Shown here: positions 25,818 to 34,098 of the stretch, piece by piece
How positions within the stretch are numbered: position 1 is the first letter of the stretch
Layout: each line of letters opens with the position of its first letter
From: Verrucomicrobiaceae bacterium
GTDB lineage: Bacteria > Verrucomicrobiota > Verrucomicrobiia > Verrucomicrobiales > Akkermansiaceae
Direction: 5' to 3'
Assembly (NCBI GenBank): GCA_027491155.1
Contig: JAIXWR010000042.1
Location: 186,001 to 250,000, forward strand
Length of the DNA stretch: 64,000 bases
Notes under the pieces: generated by a model
Told to the model about the DNA's origin: nothing
Database searches by the model: none
What the model saw: the letters and a program-made list of their open reading frames with translations, nothing else
Position numbers and translations under genes: made by a program

Positions 25818-26390
25818 TCACCCAACGCCAATGCCGTCGTAGAGCTCCGCGAAGGGGAGTTCGGCATCCACTTCGGGGAGGGCGATCACCGCGTCGCGGC
25901 CGGTGTATTCCTCCACCTCGAAGCCTCCGGAGGCGCGGCGGCGGTAGGCGATCACGCGCGGCCGGTCGGACTCGACAAGAAGCAGCACCTTGAGCGAGGG
26001 GATGGCGAGGTAGGCATCCTTTTTCTCGCCCATGTCGGTGCGGCGGGTGGATTCGCTCAGAACCTCGATCACCAGTACCGGATGCTCCTGGAAGTGATCG
26101 TTGCCGGGGTTCGGGCGGCAGACGACCTGCAGGTCGGGATAATAGAAGCGGATGTGGTCCGGGAACTCGATCTTGAGTTTCGCGTCGCTGCCGAAAGTGC
26201 GGCAGGGTTTGCCCCGGAGTTGAGGAACGAGCGAACCGCCCGCATTCATCGCGATGGCCGCGTGATCGTTGGTCCCGCCGGCCATGGCGTGGATCACGCC
26301 GCCGAGATACTCGTGCTTGATCTCCGACTGCTCCTCGCCCGCGAGGTAGTCTTCCACGGAGACGAGGTCGGGTTTCTTCAGCGCGGTCAT
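25818..26390 (-). CDS. Uma2 family endonuclease-like protein (DUF820)
   Basis: The product is 190 residues from ATG 26390. It has the PD-(D/E)XK-like core of the Uma2 family: YLGGVIHAMAGGTNDHAAIA, then YYPDLQVVCRP with the catalytic Asp, and VLVIEVLSESTRRTDMGEKK with the Glu and a Lys. These proteins are abundant in cyanobacteria, Planctomycetes and Verrucomicrobia and are often predicted nucleases of unknown role. Some relate to mobile elements, but none is evident here. It stands alone between the MNPYDPP-type gene and pfkA. Confidence 0.87.
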   Translation of the reverse strand: MTALKKPDLVSVEDYLAGEEQSEIKHEYLGGVIHAMAGGTNDHAAIAMNAGGSLVPQLRGKPCRTFGSDAKLKIEFPDHIRFYYPDLQVVCRPNPGNDHFQEHPVLVIEVLSESTRRTDMGEKKDAYLAIPSLKVLLLVESDRPRVIAYRRRASGGFEVEEYTGRDAVIALPEVDAELPFAELYDGIGVG

Positions 26391-26433
26391 GCCGTAGGCT
26401 AGCCGCGGAGAGGGGGGATGACAAGCCGGAGCC

Positions 26434-27402
26434 TCAGCTGCAAAGCGGCGTGCAGAGCTTGATCAGGGAAGGATCGATCTTGTACTTCGAATCGACCACG
26501 GTGCCGATCGGCAGGTGGCCGAAGGTGCCGTCGCGATAGACCATGATGGCGTTCGTTTCACCGGCTTCGAGCGAATCGACAGCGGCGATGGCGAACTTGT
26601 AGGCCATGATGCGGTCGTGGACGGTCGGCGAGCCGCCGCGCTGGACGTGGCCGAGGACGGTGAGGCGGGCTTCCATGCCGATCGCGTCGTTGATGTAGCG
26701 GGTGGTGTATTCCGCCATCTTGGTGCCTTCGGCGACGATCGCGATGATGTGGCTGCGGCCCTCGTGCTTGATCTCGTATTTCAGCTTCGCGCCGATCTTC
26801 TCAAGATCGTAGGGGATCTCGGTGGTCAGGCAGACCTCGGCGCCGCAGGCCAGCGCGCTGACCATGGCGAGGTAGCCGCAGTGGCGGCCCATCACCTCGA
26901 TGACGAAGGCGCGGGAGAAGGACGTGGCGGTGTCGCGGATGGAGTCGACCGACTGGCGGATGATGTTCAGCGCGGTATCGACGCCGAGGCAGTAGTCGGT
27001 GCCGGCGATATCGTTGTCGATGGTGGCGGGGATGCCGGCGAAGGGGACGCCGAAGTCGCTGTAGAACTGGTTGAGGGCGCGGAAGGAGCCGTCGCCGCCG
27101 ATGACAATCAGTTTCTTGATCCCGCGGCGTTCCAGGTTCTGGAAGGCCTGGCGGCGGTACTCGATGTCGAAGAATCGCTTGGAGCGGGAGGAGCGGAGGA
27201 AGGTGCCGCCGCGGTGGAGGATGCCGGAGATCAGGTCGCGGTTGGACTCGACGATCTTGTCGTCGATGAGCCCGCGCAGTCCGTCGTAGACCAGCCAGGG
27301 CTTGTAGCCGCGGGAAGCGGCGTAGTCCGCGGCGCATTTGACGGCGGGATTCATGCCGGCCGAGTCGCCGCCGGAGGTGAGAATGGCAAGGCCTTCGCTC
27401 AT
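26434..27402 (-). CDS. pfkA: 6-phosphofructokinase (ATP type)
   Basis: The product is 322 residues from ATG 27402, the normal length for a bacterial ATP-dependent enzyme. TSGGDSAGMN near the N-terminus and GGDGS at 102-106 bind ATP; Gly rather than Asp after GGD favours ATP over pyrophosphate. PATIDNDI holds the catalytic Asp near 129. VMGRHCGYLA and VLGHVQRGGSPTVHDR are the sugar-phosphate sites. It phosphorylates fructose 6-phosphate in glycolysis in the cytoplasm. The gene stands alone; a 329-bp gap separates it from the divergent lpxR-like gene. Confidence 0.94.
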   Translation of the reverse strand: MSEGLAILTSGGDSAGMNPAVKCAADYAASRGYKPWLVYDGLRGLIDDKIVESNRDLISGILHRGGTFLRSSRSKRFFDIEYRRQAFQNLERRGIKKLIVIGGDGSFRALNQFYSDFGVPFAGIPATIDNDIAGTDYCLGVDTALNIIRQSVDSIRDTATSFSRAFVIEVMGRHCGYLAMVSALACGAEVCLTTEIPYDLEKIGAKLKYEIKHEGRSHIIAIVAEGTKMAEYTTRYINDAIGMEARLTVLGHVQRGGSPTVHDRIMAYKFAIAAVDSLEAGETNAIMVYRDGTFGHLPIGTVVDSKYKIDPSLIKLCTPLCS

Positions 27403-27663
27403 GGGGTGCGGGCGGAGGGAAAGGGAGCGCCCGCGGCGAGGCAAGCACGGGATGTGCCGGGAGCGAAATCGGGGGGTGATGACAAAAATTCCCCGGGTCC
27501 GCCCGATTTGGGCAAGGGCATGGTTTTGAGGGGATTTTGGAGAAAGCGCGGGCGGCGCCCGTTGTTAGAGGGAGAAAAGTCGGGCAGATCGGGCCTTGGC
27601 GGGCGTTATTGGGGTGGAATGGCTGTTTCATCCGGGGAACCGGGCTTGGAGGCCGGAAGATTT

Positions 27664-27724
27664 GCCGCGGGTCAAACCGCGGCGGGGCGGGCGCTCGGGG
27701 AGGGGTGCCCGCCCCACCTTTTTT
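27664..27724 (+). terminator. Tandem hairpins with T-run directly upstream of the lpxR-like gene
   Basis: Two stem-loops follow each other on the plus strand. The first has a 7-bp stem and GTCAAA loop (27664-27670 / 27677-27683). The second has a 9-bp perfect G/C stem (27684-27692 / 27707-27715) followed by ACCTTTTTT to 27724, the form of an intrinsic terminator. No plus-strand gene lies upstream, because pfkA reads away. The hairpin stands 7 bp before ATG 27732, so it may act as an attenuator in the lpxR leader or end a small RNA. The rest of the gap (27403-27663) holds no ORF I can support. Confidence 0.55.
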
Positions 27725-27731
27725 CGAGACG

Positions 27732-28829
27732 ATGAGAACGGGTTCACGGGCGCGAGGACGCCACCGGTATTGGATGCGGGGCGCGCTCGCCGTGCTTTTG
27801 ACGGCCACGGTCCGGGCGGATCGCGACAGCCCGCTGCCCGATTGGGGCGGCGGTTACCTGACGACCTACCTCGACAACGACCTTTTCGGCCATAGCGACC
27901 GCGACTACACCAGCGGGGCCCGGATGTCGTGGATCTCCTCGAACCGGGACGTGGCCGACCTGGGATCGGTCCAGCGCATGCTGCGCCGGCTTTCCGGCGA
28001 CGAGGAAAGCTTCGCGATTTTCAAGGCGGTGACGGGTTTCGAGGACCCGCACGACGTCCAATACAATTTCGGCTGCTCGTTGACGCAGTTGATGTTCACG
28101 CCGGAGAACGGCGCGCCGTATTTTCAACCTGCCGGCGAGCGGCGTTATGCCGGGTGGCTGGGCCTCGGGTTCTCGCTGCACGTGAAGGACGACCGGATCC
28201 TGAACTCGATCGAGCTGACGGCGGGCACGATCGGCCCGAACGCGCTGGGCGAGCCTGCCCAGGATTTCGTTCACGACGTCCGCGGGCTTGCGAAGTTCAA
28301 CGGCTGGGACGACCAGATCCCGAACGAGATCACCGCCGACCTGAGCTTTGTCCAGAAGCGCCGCTCGGACCTGCTGAAGCGGGACCGGGGGCTTTTCCGA
28401 ATCGACGGGCTGACCGAGTGGGGCGGCCGGCTCGGCACCTTCCGCACGGCGGTGCATGCGGGCGGGTTCTTCCGTGCCGGCTTCCACTTGCCGCCGGACT
28501 TCACCGACCCGCGTTTGTCGGACACGGCGTATTCCAACCTCTACTTCGACACGGACGATCCGTATGTCGGGAACTGGTCGGTCTATTGCCTGTTCGGCGC
28601 GACGGGGCGCGGGGTGGTTCGCGATGCGACGCTCGACGGCCCGCTGTTCAACGATTTCGAAACCGGCAACGACCGGGAGCCCTTTGTGGGTGAAGTGTTC
28701 TGCGGCGCGGGTCTCCGCTACCGCCAGGTGGAGTTGAGCTACGTCCACACCTGGCGCAGCCAGGAGTATAAGGAACAGCGCGGGGGCGTTTCGGATTTCG
28801 GATCGGTGGCCCTGAGGTTGAGGTTTTGA
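27732..28829 (+). CDS. LpxR-like outer-membrane lipid A deacylase family protein
   Basis: The product is 365 residues from ATG 27732; ATG 27774 would also give a signal peptide (RGALAVLLTATVRA). The mature N-terminus reads YLTTYLDNDLFGHSDRDYTS and then GARMSW, the family's NDxF and YTxG pattern. The paired Asn-Asp at 49-50 corresponds to the LpxR catalytic residues. SLTQLMFTP and repeated alternating beta-strand segments indicate a beta-barrel, and the protein ends in Phe (SVALRLRF). LpxR removes the 3'-acyloxyacyl group of lipid A. Whether this copy does so is unknown. Confidence 0.82.
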   Translation: MRTGSRARGRHRYWMRGALAVLLTATVRADRDSPLPDWGGGYLTTYLDNDLFGHSDRDYTSGARMSWISSNRDVADLGSVQRMLRRLSGDEESFAIFKAVTGFEDPHDVQYNFGCSLTQLMFTPENGAPYFQPAGERRYAGWLGLGFSLHVKDDRILNSIELTAGTIGPNALGEPAQDFVHDVRGLAKFNGWDDQIPNEITADLSFVQKRRSDLLKRDRGLFRIDGLTEWGGRLGTFRTAVHAGGFFRAGFHLPPDFTDPRLSDTAYSNLYFDTDDPYVGNWSVYCLFGATGRGVVRDATLDGPLFNDFETGNDREPFVGEVFCGAGLRYRQVELSYVHTWRSQEYKEQRGGVSDFGSVALRLRF

Positions 28830-28876
28830 GGCCGTTTGCGGATTGCCTCGGCGGTGCAGGGGTGCATGATCGGCGG

Positions 28877-30142
28877 ATGCTTGCGATTTTGAAAGGATGG
28901 ACGGCGGCTCTCGGGCTCGCGGGTTGGTTTTTCGCGGCTGCAATCGCGGCCGGGGACGACGGGGCTGCCCGGGTCCAGGCGCTGGTGCGCGAGCATGCGG
29001 CGGGCATGACGTTTGCGAAGGTCGAGACGAAGTCCGGCAAGGTGTTCCGCGAGGTGGTCGTGACGTCGGCCGGCGGGGACGGGGTGGCTTTCCGCCATGC
29101 GGAGGGCGAAGGCCGGCTGGAGGCGGCGGAATGCCCGGACCTCTGGGTGGATCTTTACGGATTGAGCGCATCGGATTCCCCGACGCCGGGCAAGCCCGCG
29201 GACGGCGAGGTGGCGGCAGCGATCGCGGTGATCGAGGGCGATCGCTCGAACGGCACCGGCTTCTTCTGCCGGGCGGAGGGGAAGGTCTATCTCTACACCG
29301 CGGCGCACGTGCTTTCGGGGAACTCGAAGCTGCTGGTGAAGCTGCGCGACGGCACGGTGGTGCGGAAGTTCGGCGCGGTGGAAGCGGCGGAAGGCGCGGA
29401 CCTGGTGAGGCTCGCGGTGGGCGAGGAAGTGCCGCATTGCCTCGAGATCGCGGCGGAGTCGGGCGTGGCAAAGGTCGGCATTCCGGTGCTGGCTTCCGGC
29501 AATGCCGGGGGCGGGGGCACGGTGGGATTTGAAGAGGGGAAGGTGATGGGCGTCGGGCCGGAATCGATCGAGATCGATGCCGAGGTGATCCAGGGCAACA
29601 GCGGCGGGCCGATCCTGCACGCGACGACCCGCGAGGCGCTGGGGGTGGTCACGCACCTGACGGCGGAGCGGAAGGACGAGTGGGCGAAGGAGACGCGCTT
29701 CGCGGAAGTGCGGCGCTTCGGTTGCCGGCTCGACCGGGCGTGGAAGTGGAAGGTGGTGCCGGTCGATGTCTTCTTGAAAGAGGGCAAGGCGATCCTGGCG
29801 GTGCAGCAGCAGTCCGAGCTGATGATCGCGGCGCTGAGCGTGGCGAAGTGGAACGAACCGGTCTTCCGTCAGCAGCGCGAAAACCCGCTGGCCCGGGACA
29901 TCGCGGCGCTGCAAGTCTGGATCGAGCAGCAACAGAAAAGCGGGCAGCGCATGAGCGAGACCGACCGCAAGAAGCGACTGCGCGGGATTTTCGACAGCGC
30001 CCGGCATCGCTCGCGCAGCCAGATGGCGGCGTTCAAGACCGACGGGTTCACCTGGTTCCACCGGGAGACGGCGGCTCAGGAAACCCTCCAGCGGGCGGAG
30101 ATCGACAAGGTCTACGAAAGCACCGTGGCGGAGCTGAGGTGA
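28877..30142 (+). CDS. Exported trypsin-like serine protease
   Basis: The product is 421 residues from ATG 28877, which gives a signal peptide of about 25 residues. The chymotrypsin-fold domain has all three catalytic residues: His144 in YTAAHVLSG, Asp175 in EGADLVRLA and Ser242 in IQGNSGGPI. It is preceded by a short beta domain (residues 40-95). A C-terminal 130-residue helical region (VWIEQQQKSGQRMSETDRKK) follows. No PDZ domain is present, so it is not a standard DegP. It lies 47 bp after the lpxR-like gene and may share its transcript. The substrate is unknown. Confidence 0.85.
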   Translation: MLAILKGWTAALGLAGWFFAAAIAAGDDGAARVQALVREHAAGMTFAKVETKSGKVFREVVVTSAGGDGVAFRHAEGEGRLEAAECPDLWVDLYGLSASDSPTPGKPADGEVAAAIAVIEGDRSNGTGFFCRAEGKVYLYTAAHVLSGNSKLLVKLRDGTVVRKFGAVEAAEGADLVRLAVGEEVPHCLEIAAESGVAKVGIPVLASGNAGGGGTVGFEEGKVMGVGPESIEIDAEVIQGNSGGPILHATTREALGVVTHLTAERKDEWAKETRFAEVRRFGCRLDRAWKWKVVPVDVFLKEGKAILAVQQQSELMIAALSVAKWNEPVFRQQRENPLARDIAALQVWIEQQQKSGQRMSETDRKKRLRGIFDSARHRSRSQMAAFKTDGFTWFHRETAAQETLQRAEIDKVYESTVAELR

Positions 30143-30180
30143 GGCCGTGGCACGGCTTCATGCTTGATTTGGCGGGATGT

Positions 30181-30195
30181 GGACATATTTTGTCC
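30181..30195. promoter_or_regulatory. Inverted repeat before the Phd/PIN module, candidate autoregulatory operator
   Basis: GGACA-TATTT-TGTCC is a perfect 5-bp inverted repeat with a 5-bp spacer, 2 bp before the antitoxin ATG. Antitoxins of the Phd/YefM type usually repress their own operon by binding such a palindrome. The AT-rich centre stands out from the surrounding GC-rich sequence. Binding is inferred. Confidence 0.6.
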
Positions 30196-30197
30196 GC

Positions 30198-30455
30198 ATG
30201 AAAACGGCCACTTTGCGGGAATTGCGGAATGAGTTTCCGAAGCTCGAGGCCTGGTTGGGCGAGGGCGAGCAGATCTGCATCGAGAAGCGCGGCCAGCCGA
30301 TCGCGATGCTCACGCCGGTGGCTGCGGGGACGGTGAAGAAGGTTCCGATGCCGGATTTCATGGCGCGAATGAAGGAAACCTGGTGCGAACGGGTGTTCAG
30401 CGAGGAAGAAGTGAAGGCGATGCGCGAGGCGGAGCTTGAAGGGGAAGAAGGATGA
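30198..30455 (+). CDS. Phd/YefM-type antitoxin
   Basis: The product is 85 residues from ATG 30198. The N-terminal half (TATLRELRNEFPKLEAWLG, then EQICIEKRGQPIAML) is a typical Phd/YefM DNA-binding fold. The C-terminal part is a charged helix (FSEEEVKAMREAELEGEEG) that should wrap the toxin. The stop overlaps the PIN gene start (ATGA), so the pair is co-translated. It should neutralise the PIN protein and repress the operon through the palindrome just upstream. Confidence 0.88.
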   Translation: MKTATLRELRNEFPKLEAWLGEGEQICIEKRGQPIAMLTPVAAGTVKKVPMPDFMARMKETWCERVFSEEEVKAMREAELEGEEG

Positions 30456-30904
30456 ATTCCTATCCCGACACTTCGTTCCTCTGCTCGCTTTACCGGCTGC
30501 AGGTTTACTCGCCTGCGGCAGTTGCCTGGATGTCCGCCCGCTCCAATCCGCTCCCGGTGACCAGCCTGCTGTTGTTAGAGTTTCGCCAGTCGGTCCGCTT
30601 CCAGACCCGCTTGTTTTCGCTCGACCGATCCAAGGGCTATCCGCCGGCCGAGGGCGCGCGGATGCTGCGGGACCTCCAGTCGGACCTCGCGAACGGTGTC
30701 TTGGAGGTCGTCGCGGTGGACTGGGCGGACGTGCACCGGATCGGGGAGAACCTGAGCGGGAAATACACGGCGCAGGGTGGTCACCGGCTTGCCGACATCC
30801 TGCATGTCGCGACCGCGCTGCACCTGGCCTCGCCCGAGTTCCTGACCTTCGACGCCAACCAGCGGACGCTGGCTGCGGCGGAAGGTATGGACGTGCCGGT
30901 CTGA
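30452..30904 (+). CDS. PIN-domain toxin (VapC-like)
   Basis: The product is 150 residues from ATG 30452. The four acidic residues of a PIN RNase can be placed at Asp6 (YPDTSFL), Glu43 (LLLEF), Asp115 (RLADILHVATAL) and Asp134 (LTFDANQ). The arrangement matches VapC toxins, which cleave tRNA or rRNA when released from their antitoxin. The partner is Phd/YefM-like rather than the classical VapB, a known mix of families. A TTA codon lies inside a TGTTAGA word at 30573. Confidence 0.9.
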   Translation: MNSYPDTSFLCSLYRLQVYSPAAVAWMSARSNPLPVTSLLLLEFRQSVRFQTRLFSLDRSKGYPPAEGARMLRDLQSDLANGVLEVVAVDWADVHRIGENLSGKYTAQGGHRLADILHVATALHLASPEFLTFDANQRTLAAAEGMDVPV

Positions 30905-30991
30905 GGCGATGCGGCTTGCCGCCGCGCGCCGCAGTCCCTTTTCTCAAGGCACAGGCCGTGCTCGCACGCGGTGCCGCCTCTTTTCCTCCCC

Positions 30992-32320
30992 ATGAAAAAG
31001 CTCGCCCTCCACTGGCAGATTCTCGCCGCGCTGGTCCTCGCCACCCTGACCGCGACCGCCTTCCGCGGGCTCTTCCGGGAAGGCGAGCCGGCCTTCGTCA
31101 CCGCCGCGCTGGAAGGCTGCAAGCTGGTCGGCGACCTCTTCCTGCGGGCGCTCAAGATGATCATCATCCCGCTGATCGTCACCTCGGTGGTCGGCGGCAT
31201 CGCCGGGCTGAAGAACGCCGACGGCTTCGGCCGCCTCGGCTTGAAGACCCTCGGCTTCTACATGACCACCGGCCTGCTGGCGATTTTGCTCGGGCTCTTC
31301 CTCGTCAACCTCGTCCAGCCCGGGCTCGGCTCCGACGGCCAGCCGAACGCGATGATCCGCGAGGCCTTCGAGAAAGGCACGGGCGTCAGCGAGGGCGACC
31401 TGGCGAAGGTCGAGGCCGCATCCGGCAACGTGCCGAAGGGCAAGGGGATCTGGGCGAGCATCTCGGGCGTGTTCCGCTCGATGCTGCCGGAGAACATCTT
31501 CGCCGCGGCGTCCGCGAACGATTCGGTGCTCGGCGTGCTGGTCTTCAGCCTGCTCTTCGCGGTGGCGGTCACCCGCTTGCCGGAGCAGCAGGGGAAGAGC
31601 CTGCGCGACTTTTTCATCGCGGCCTCCGAGGCGGTGTCGATCATCGTCCACTGGATCATGGCCTTCGCGCCGCTCGGCGTTTACGCGCTGATCCTGCCGG
31701 TGGTCTATCAGACCGGCTTCGGGCTCTTTGAGAACCTCGGCAAGTATGTCGTCACCGTGCTGCTCGCGCTGGGCCTCCATGTCGGCGTCACCATGCCGCT
31801 GATCCTGATGCTGTTCGCCCGGGTCAGCCCGAAGAAGCATTTCGCGGCGGTGAAGCAGGCGCTGATCATGGCCTTCTCCACGGCCTCGTCCTCCGCGACG
31901 CTGCCGTTGACCATGGAATGCGTGCGCGACCGCTGCGGCGTGTCGCAGCGGGTGACCTCGTTCACCCTGCCGATCGGCACTTCGATCAACACCGACGGCA
32001 CCGCGCTTTACGAGTGCGTGGCGGTGATGTTCGTGGCGCAGGTGATGGGCGTGACGATGGGTGCCGGCGAGATGTTCTTCGTGGTGGTCGCGGCGCTGAT
32101 GACCAGCATCGGCATCGCGGGGGTGCCGCATGCCAGCCTGGTGGCGATCCTGCTGATCCTGAAAAACTCCGGAATCCAGGGCGCGGAAGCGGCGGTCGGC
32201 GTGCTGCTGGCGGTGGACCGCTTCCTCGACATGAGCCGCACCGCGGTGAACGTCTTCGGCGACACCTGCGTGGCGGTGCTGGTGGCGAGAAGCGAGGGGG
32301 AGACGGTGCTGGAGAAGTGA
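30992..32320 (+). CDS. Dicarboxylate/amino acid:cation symporter (DAACS family)
   Basis: The product is 442 residues from ATG 30992. The serine-rich re-entrant loop STASSSATLPLTMECV and the conserved GTSINTDGTALYECVAV match the GltP/DctA family; the second has NTDGT where many members have NMDGT. TAVNVFGDTCVAVLVA is the last conserved helix with its substrate-binding polar residues. Eight membrane helices and two hairpin loops fit the known fold. It should take up glutamate, aspartate or C4-dicarboxylates with Na+ or H+ in the inner membrane; the exact substrate is not fixed. A 50-residue insert (about 120-170) follows the third helix. Confidence 0.9.
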   Translation: MKKLALHWQILAALVLATLTATAFRGLFREGEPAFVTAALEGCKLVGDLFLRALKMIIIPLIVTSVVGGIAGLKNADGFGRLGLKTLGFYMTTGLLAILLGLFLVNLVQPGLGSDGQPNAMIREAFEKGTGVSEGDLAKVEAASGNVPKGKGIWASISGVFRSMLPENIFAAASANDSVLGVLVFSLLFAVAVTRLPEQQGKSLRDFFIAASEAVSIIVHWIMAFAPLGVYALILPVVYQTGFGLFENLGKYVVTVLLALGLHVGVTMPLILMLFARVSPKKHFAAVKQALIMAFSTASSSATLPLTMECVRDRCGVSQRVTSFTLPIGTSINTDGTALYECVAVMFVAQVMGVTMGAGEMFFVVVAALMTSIGIAGVPHASLVAILLILKNSGIQGAEAAVGVLLAVDRFLDMSRTAVNVFGDTCVAVLVARSEGETVLEK

Positions 32321-32355
32321 CCCGACCTTTCAGCCGACCGCATCTCCAAGCGGTG

Positions 32356-33522
32356 TCACTTCACCCCGAACACCGGGGGCTTGTCCCAGTCGAACTCCCA
32401 CGATCCGAAGTCCGCGACGATCCGGCTTCTTTCCCCGTCGGGAATCGGTCCGGTGGTGAACAGGGGCAGGATCGGCCGGCCGTCCGGGGCGAGGCGGTGG
32501 TCGGCGTCCTTCTCCTCGATCATTAGGACAAAGCCGACCTTGCCGCCGGGCCGCTCGCCGATCGCGAGGTCGAAGTCGATCACCTCGCCCGCTTTCAAGG
32601 TTACCCAGTCGCCGTAAACGAGCCGCATCCCGCTGAAGGGACTCGTGTGCTCTCCGGTCGGTTCCGAAGGCTCCCAGCGGCCGTCGATCATTTCCTGGAT
32701 ATCGCCCCAGCAGGCGGCAAGGCGCATGCGGTTGTTGATGAAGACTCCGATGTAGTCGTCGCCGAGCCCGGCGAAGCGGTAGGTGCCGCTTCTCGCCACG
32801 GTGAGCTTGCCCTGATAGTGCGCCAGCCAGCCGGACGGGGCGATCGTGTCCTTGGCCCCGAAGTATTCCGGGCCGCTCGATGCATCGGAGAGCGGGATGG
32901 CGAGATGGGTCAGGTAAAGGCGGGTCGGTGCCTGGAAATGCCGCTTGAGGGAAGCCTCGGAGAAATCCGAACGCTGGAGCCGCAGCACCCGGTCGACGAA
33001 TTCGGCGCGGTCGGCCAGGTCGTAGGCGATCCTGGTGCCATCGAGCTTCTGCTTGAAATCGTAGAGCCGGCCCTCCAGCGCACCGGGCCGCGAGCCGGTC
33101 GAACCGAACGCGCCGCCGCCCGGGCCGCCCGTCCCGGAGCCGATCCCGCCTTCGCCGAAGTCGTCGGCACCGCTGCCGAGCGGGAAGGACCCGAAGTCGA
33201 AGTCGGGAACCTCCATCGCCACGGGTGACGCGGTGTTGGCGATGATCACCCGTTTCGCGGCGGAAGCCGAGGGCGCGGCGGGCCGCGAGCGTTGCGGCGT
33301 CACCTTGTTCGGCTCGACCAAGGTCTCGTCCAGGGACGGCGCCTGGTAGGTCACGATGGTGGCCGGCGTGGTGGTGATCCCGGGCAGGAAGATCAAGGCC
33401 AGCACCAGGGCGATCAGGGCGATGGCCAGCAGGGAGACCGCGACCGAGGCGATGGTCGAGTTGCGCCGCTGGGCCCGCAGGCGGTGCAGGGCGACGGGGT
33501 TGAGTGGGACGTGAAGGCTCAT
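32356..33522 (-). CDS. Membrane-anchored protein with PA14-like domain
   Basis: The product is 388 residues from ATG 33522. One N-terminal membrane helix lies at about 25-48 (ASVAVSLLAIALIALVLALI), then a Pro/Ser linker and a Gly-rich stretch. From about 200 on it reads YQGKLTVARSGTYRFAGLGD and VFINNRMRLAACWG, followed by a closing beta segment. This resembles a PA14-type carbohydrate-binding beta domain, common in surface proteins of this phylum. The ligand is unknown. It is convergent with the symporter gene and stands alone on its strand. Confidence 0.65.
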   Translation of the reverse strand: MSLHVPLNPVALHRLRAQRRNSTIASVAVSLLAIALIALVLALIFLPGITTTPATIVTYQAPSLDETLVEPNKVTPQRSRPAAPSASAAKRVIIANTASPVAMEVPDFDFGSFPLGSGADDFGEGGIGSGTGGPGGGAFGSTGSRPGALEGRLYDFKQKLDGTRIAYDLADRAEFVDRVLRLQRSDFSEASLKRHFQAPTRLYLTHLAIPLSDASSGPEYFGAKDTIAPSGWLAHYQGKLTVARSGTYRFAGLGDDYIGVFINNRMRLAACWGDIQEMIDGRWEPSEPTGEHTSPFSGMRLVYGDWVTLKAGEVIDFDLAIGERPGGKVGFVLMIEEKDADHRLAPDGRPILPLFTTGPIPDGERSRIVADFGSWEFDWDKPPVFGVK

Positions 33523-33660
33523 GGGATTCCTTTCGTGCGCCGGACATGCCGGACTTCACGGAAGAAACGGGAGAGCGGGAGGCTTCTTGGAAAAATCGGA
33601 CGGGCAGCGGGCTGCGGACCCGATGGTCTCCGGTTCGAGCAGGGAGTTCGAGGGTCGGGC

Positions 33661-34062
33661 GTGGTGGAGTGCCGCCTTGCAGGCGGCATGGGGGTGGGTT
33701 GTCGCCTTGGAGGCGACATGGGGTGTGGTTGGGGAGACGGGCGGCTGGAGAGCCGCCGGTCCGCCGTCATGTCGAGCATGGAGCTCGACACTCCGATCTT
33801 TGCAAGGAACTCGCACTCCGATCGCGGCGTGCGGGGTTCAAGACGACGGCGTGGTGGAGTGCCGCCTTGCAGGCGGCATGGGGGTGGGTTGTCGCCTTGG
33901 AGGCGACATGGGGTGTGGCTTGGGGAGACGGGCGGCTGGAGAGCCGCCGGTCCGCCGTCATGTCGAGCATGGAGCTCGACACTCCAAGCCGTGTATGGAG
34001 CTCGACACTCCAAGCCGTGTATGGAGCTCGACACTCCAAGCCGTGTATGGGCTCGACACTTC
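33661..34062 (+). repeat. Hairpin-rich direct repeat array between two genes
   Basis: A unit of 134-135 bp occurs at 33661-33794 and 33851-33985 with nearly identical sequence. Each unit strings together four stem-loops: TGCCGCC-TTGCA-GGCGGCA, TGTCGCC-TTGGA-GGCGACA, a GGCGGCT/AGCCGCC pair and TGTCGAG-CATGGAG-CTCGACA. A 26-bp tandem repeat follows at 33986-34011 and 34012-34037, with a degraded third copy to 34062. No ORF here looks real; all are read-through of the repeat. The flanks (33523-33660 and 34063-34098) hold nothing recognisable. Confidence 0.85.
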
Positions 34063-34098
34063 AAACGGGGTGCGGAGACCGATCCTCCGGGCTGGAGG

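Noticed and set aside
33661-34062. CRISPR array
   Set aside because: The units are too long and contain four hairpins each; the 26-bp copies are directly adjacent without spacers, and no cas gene is present.
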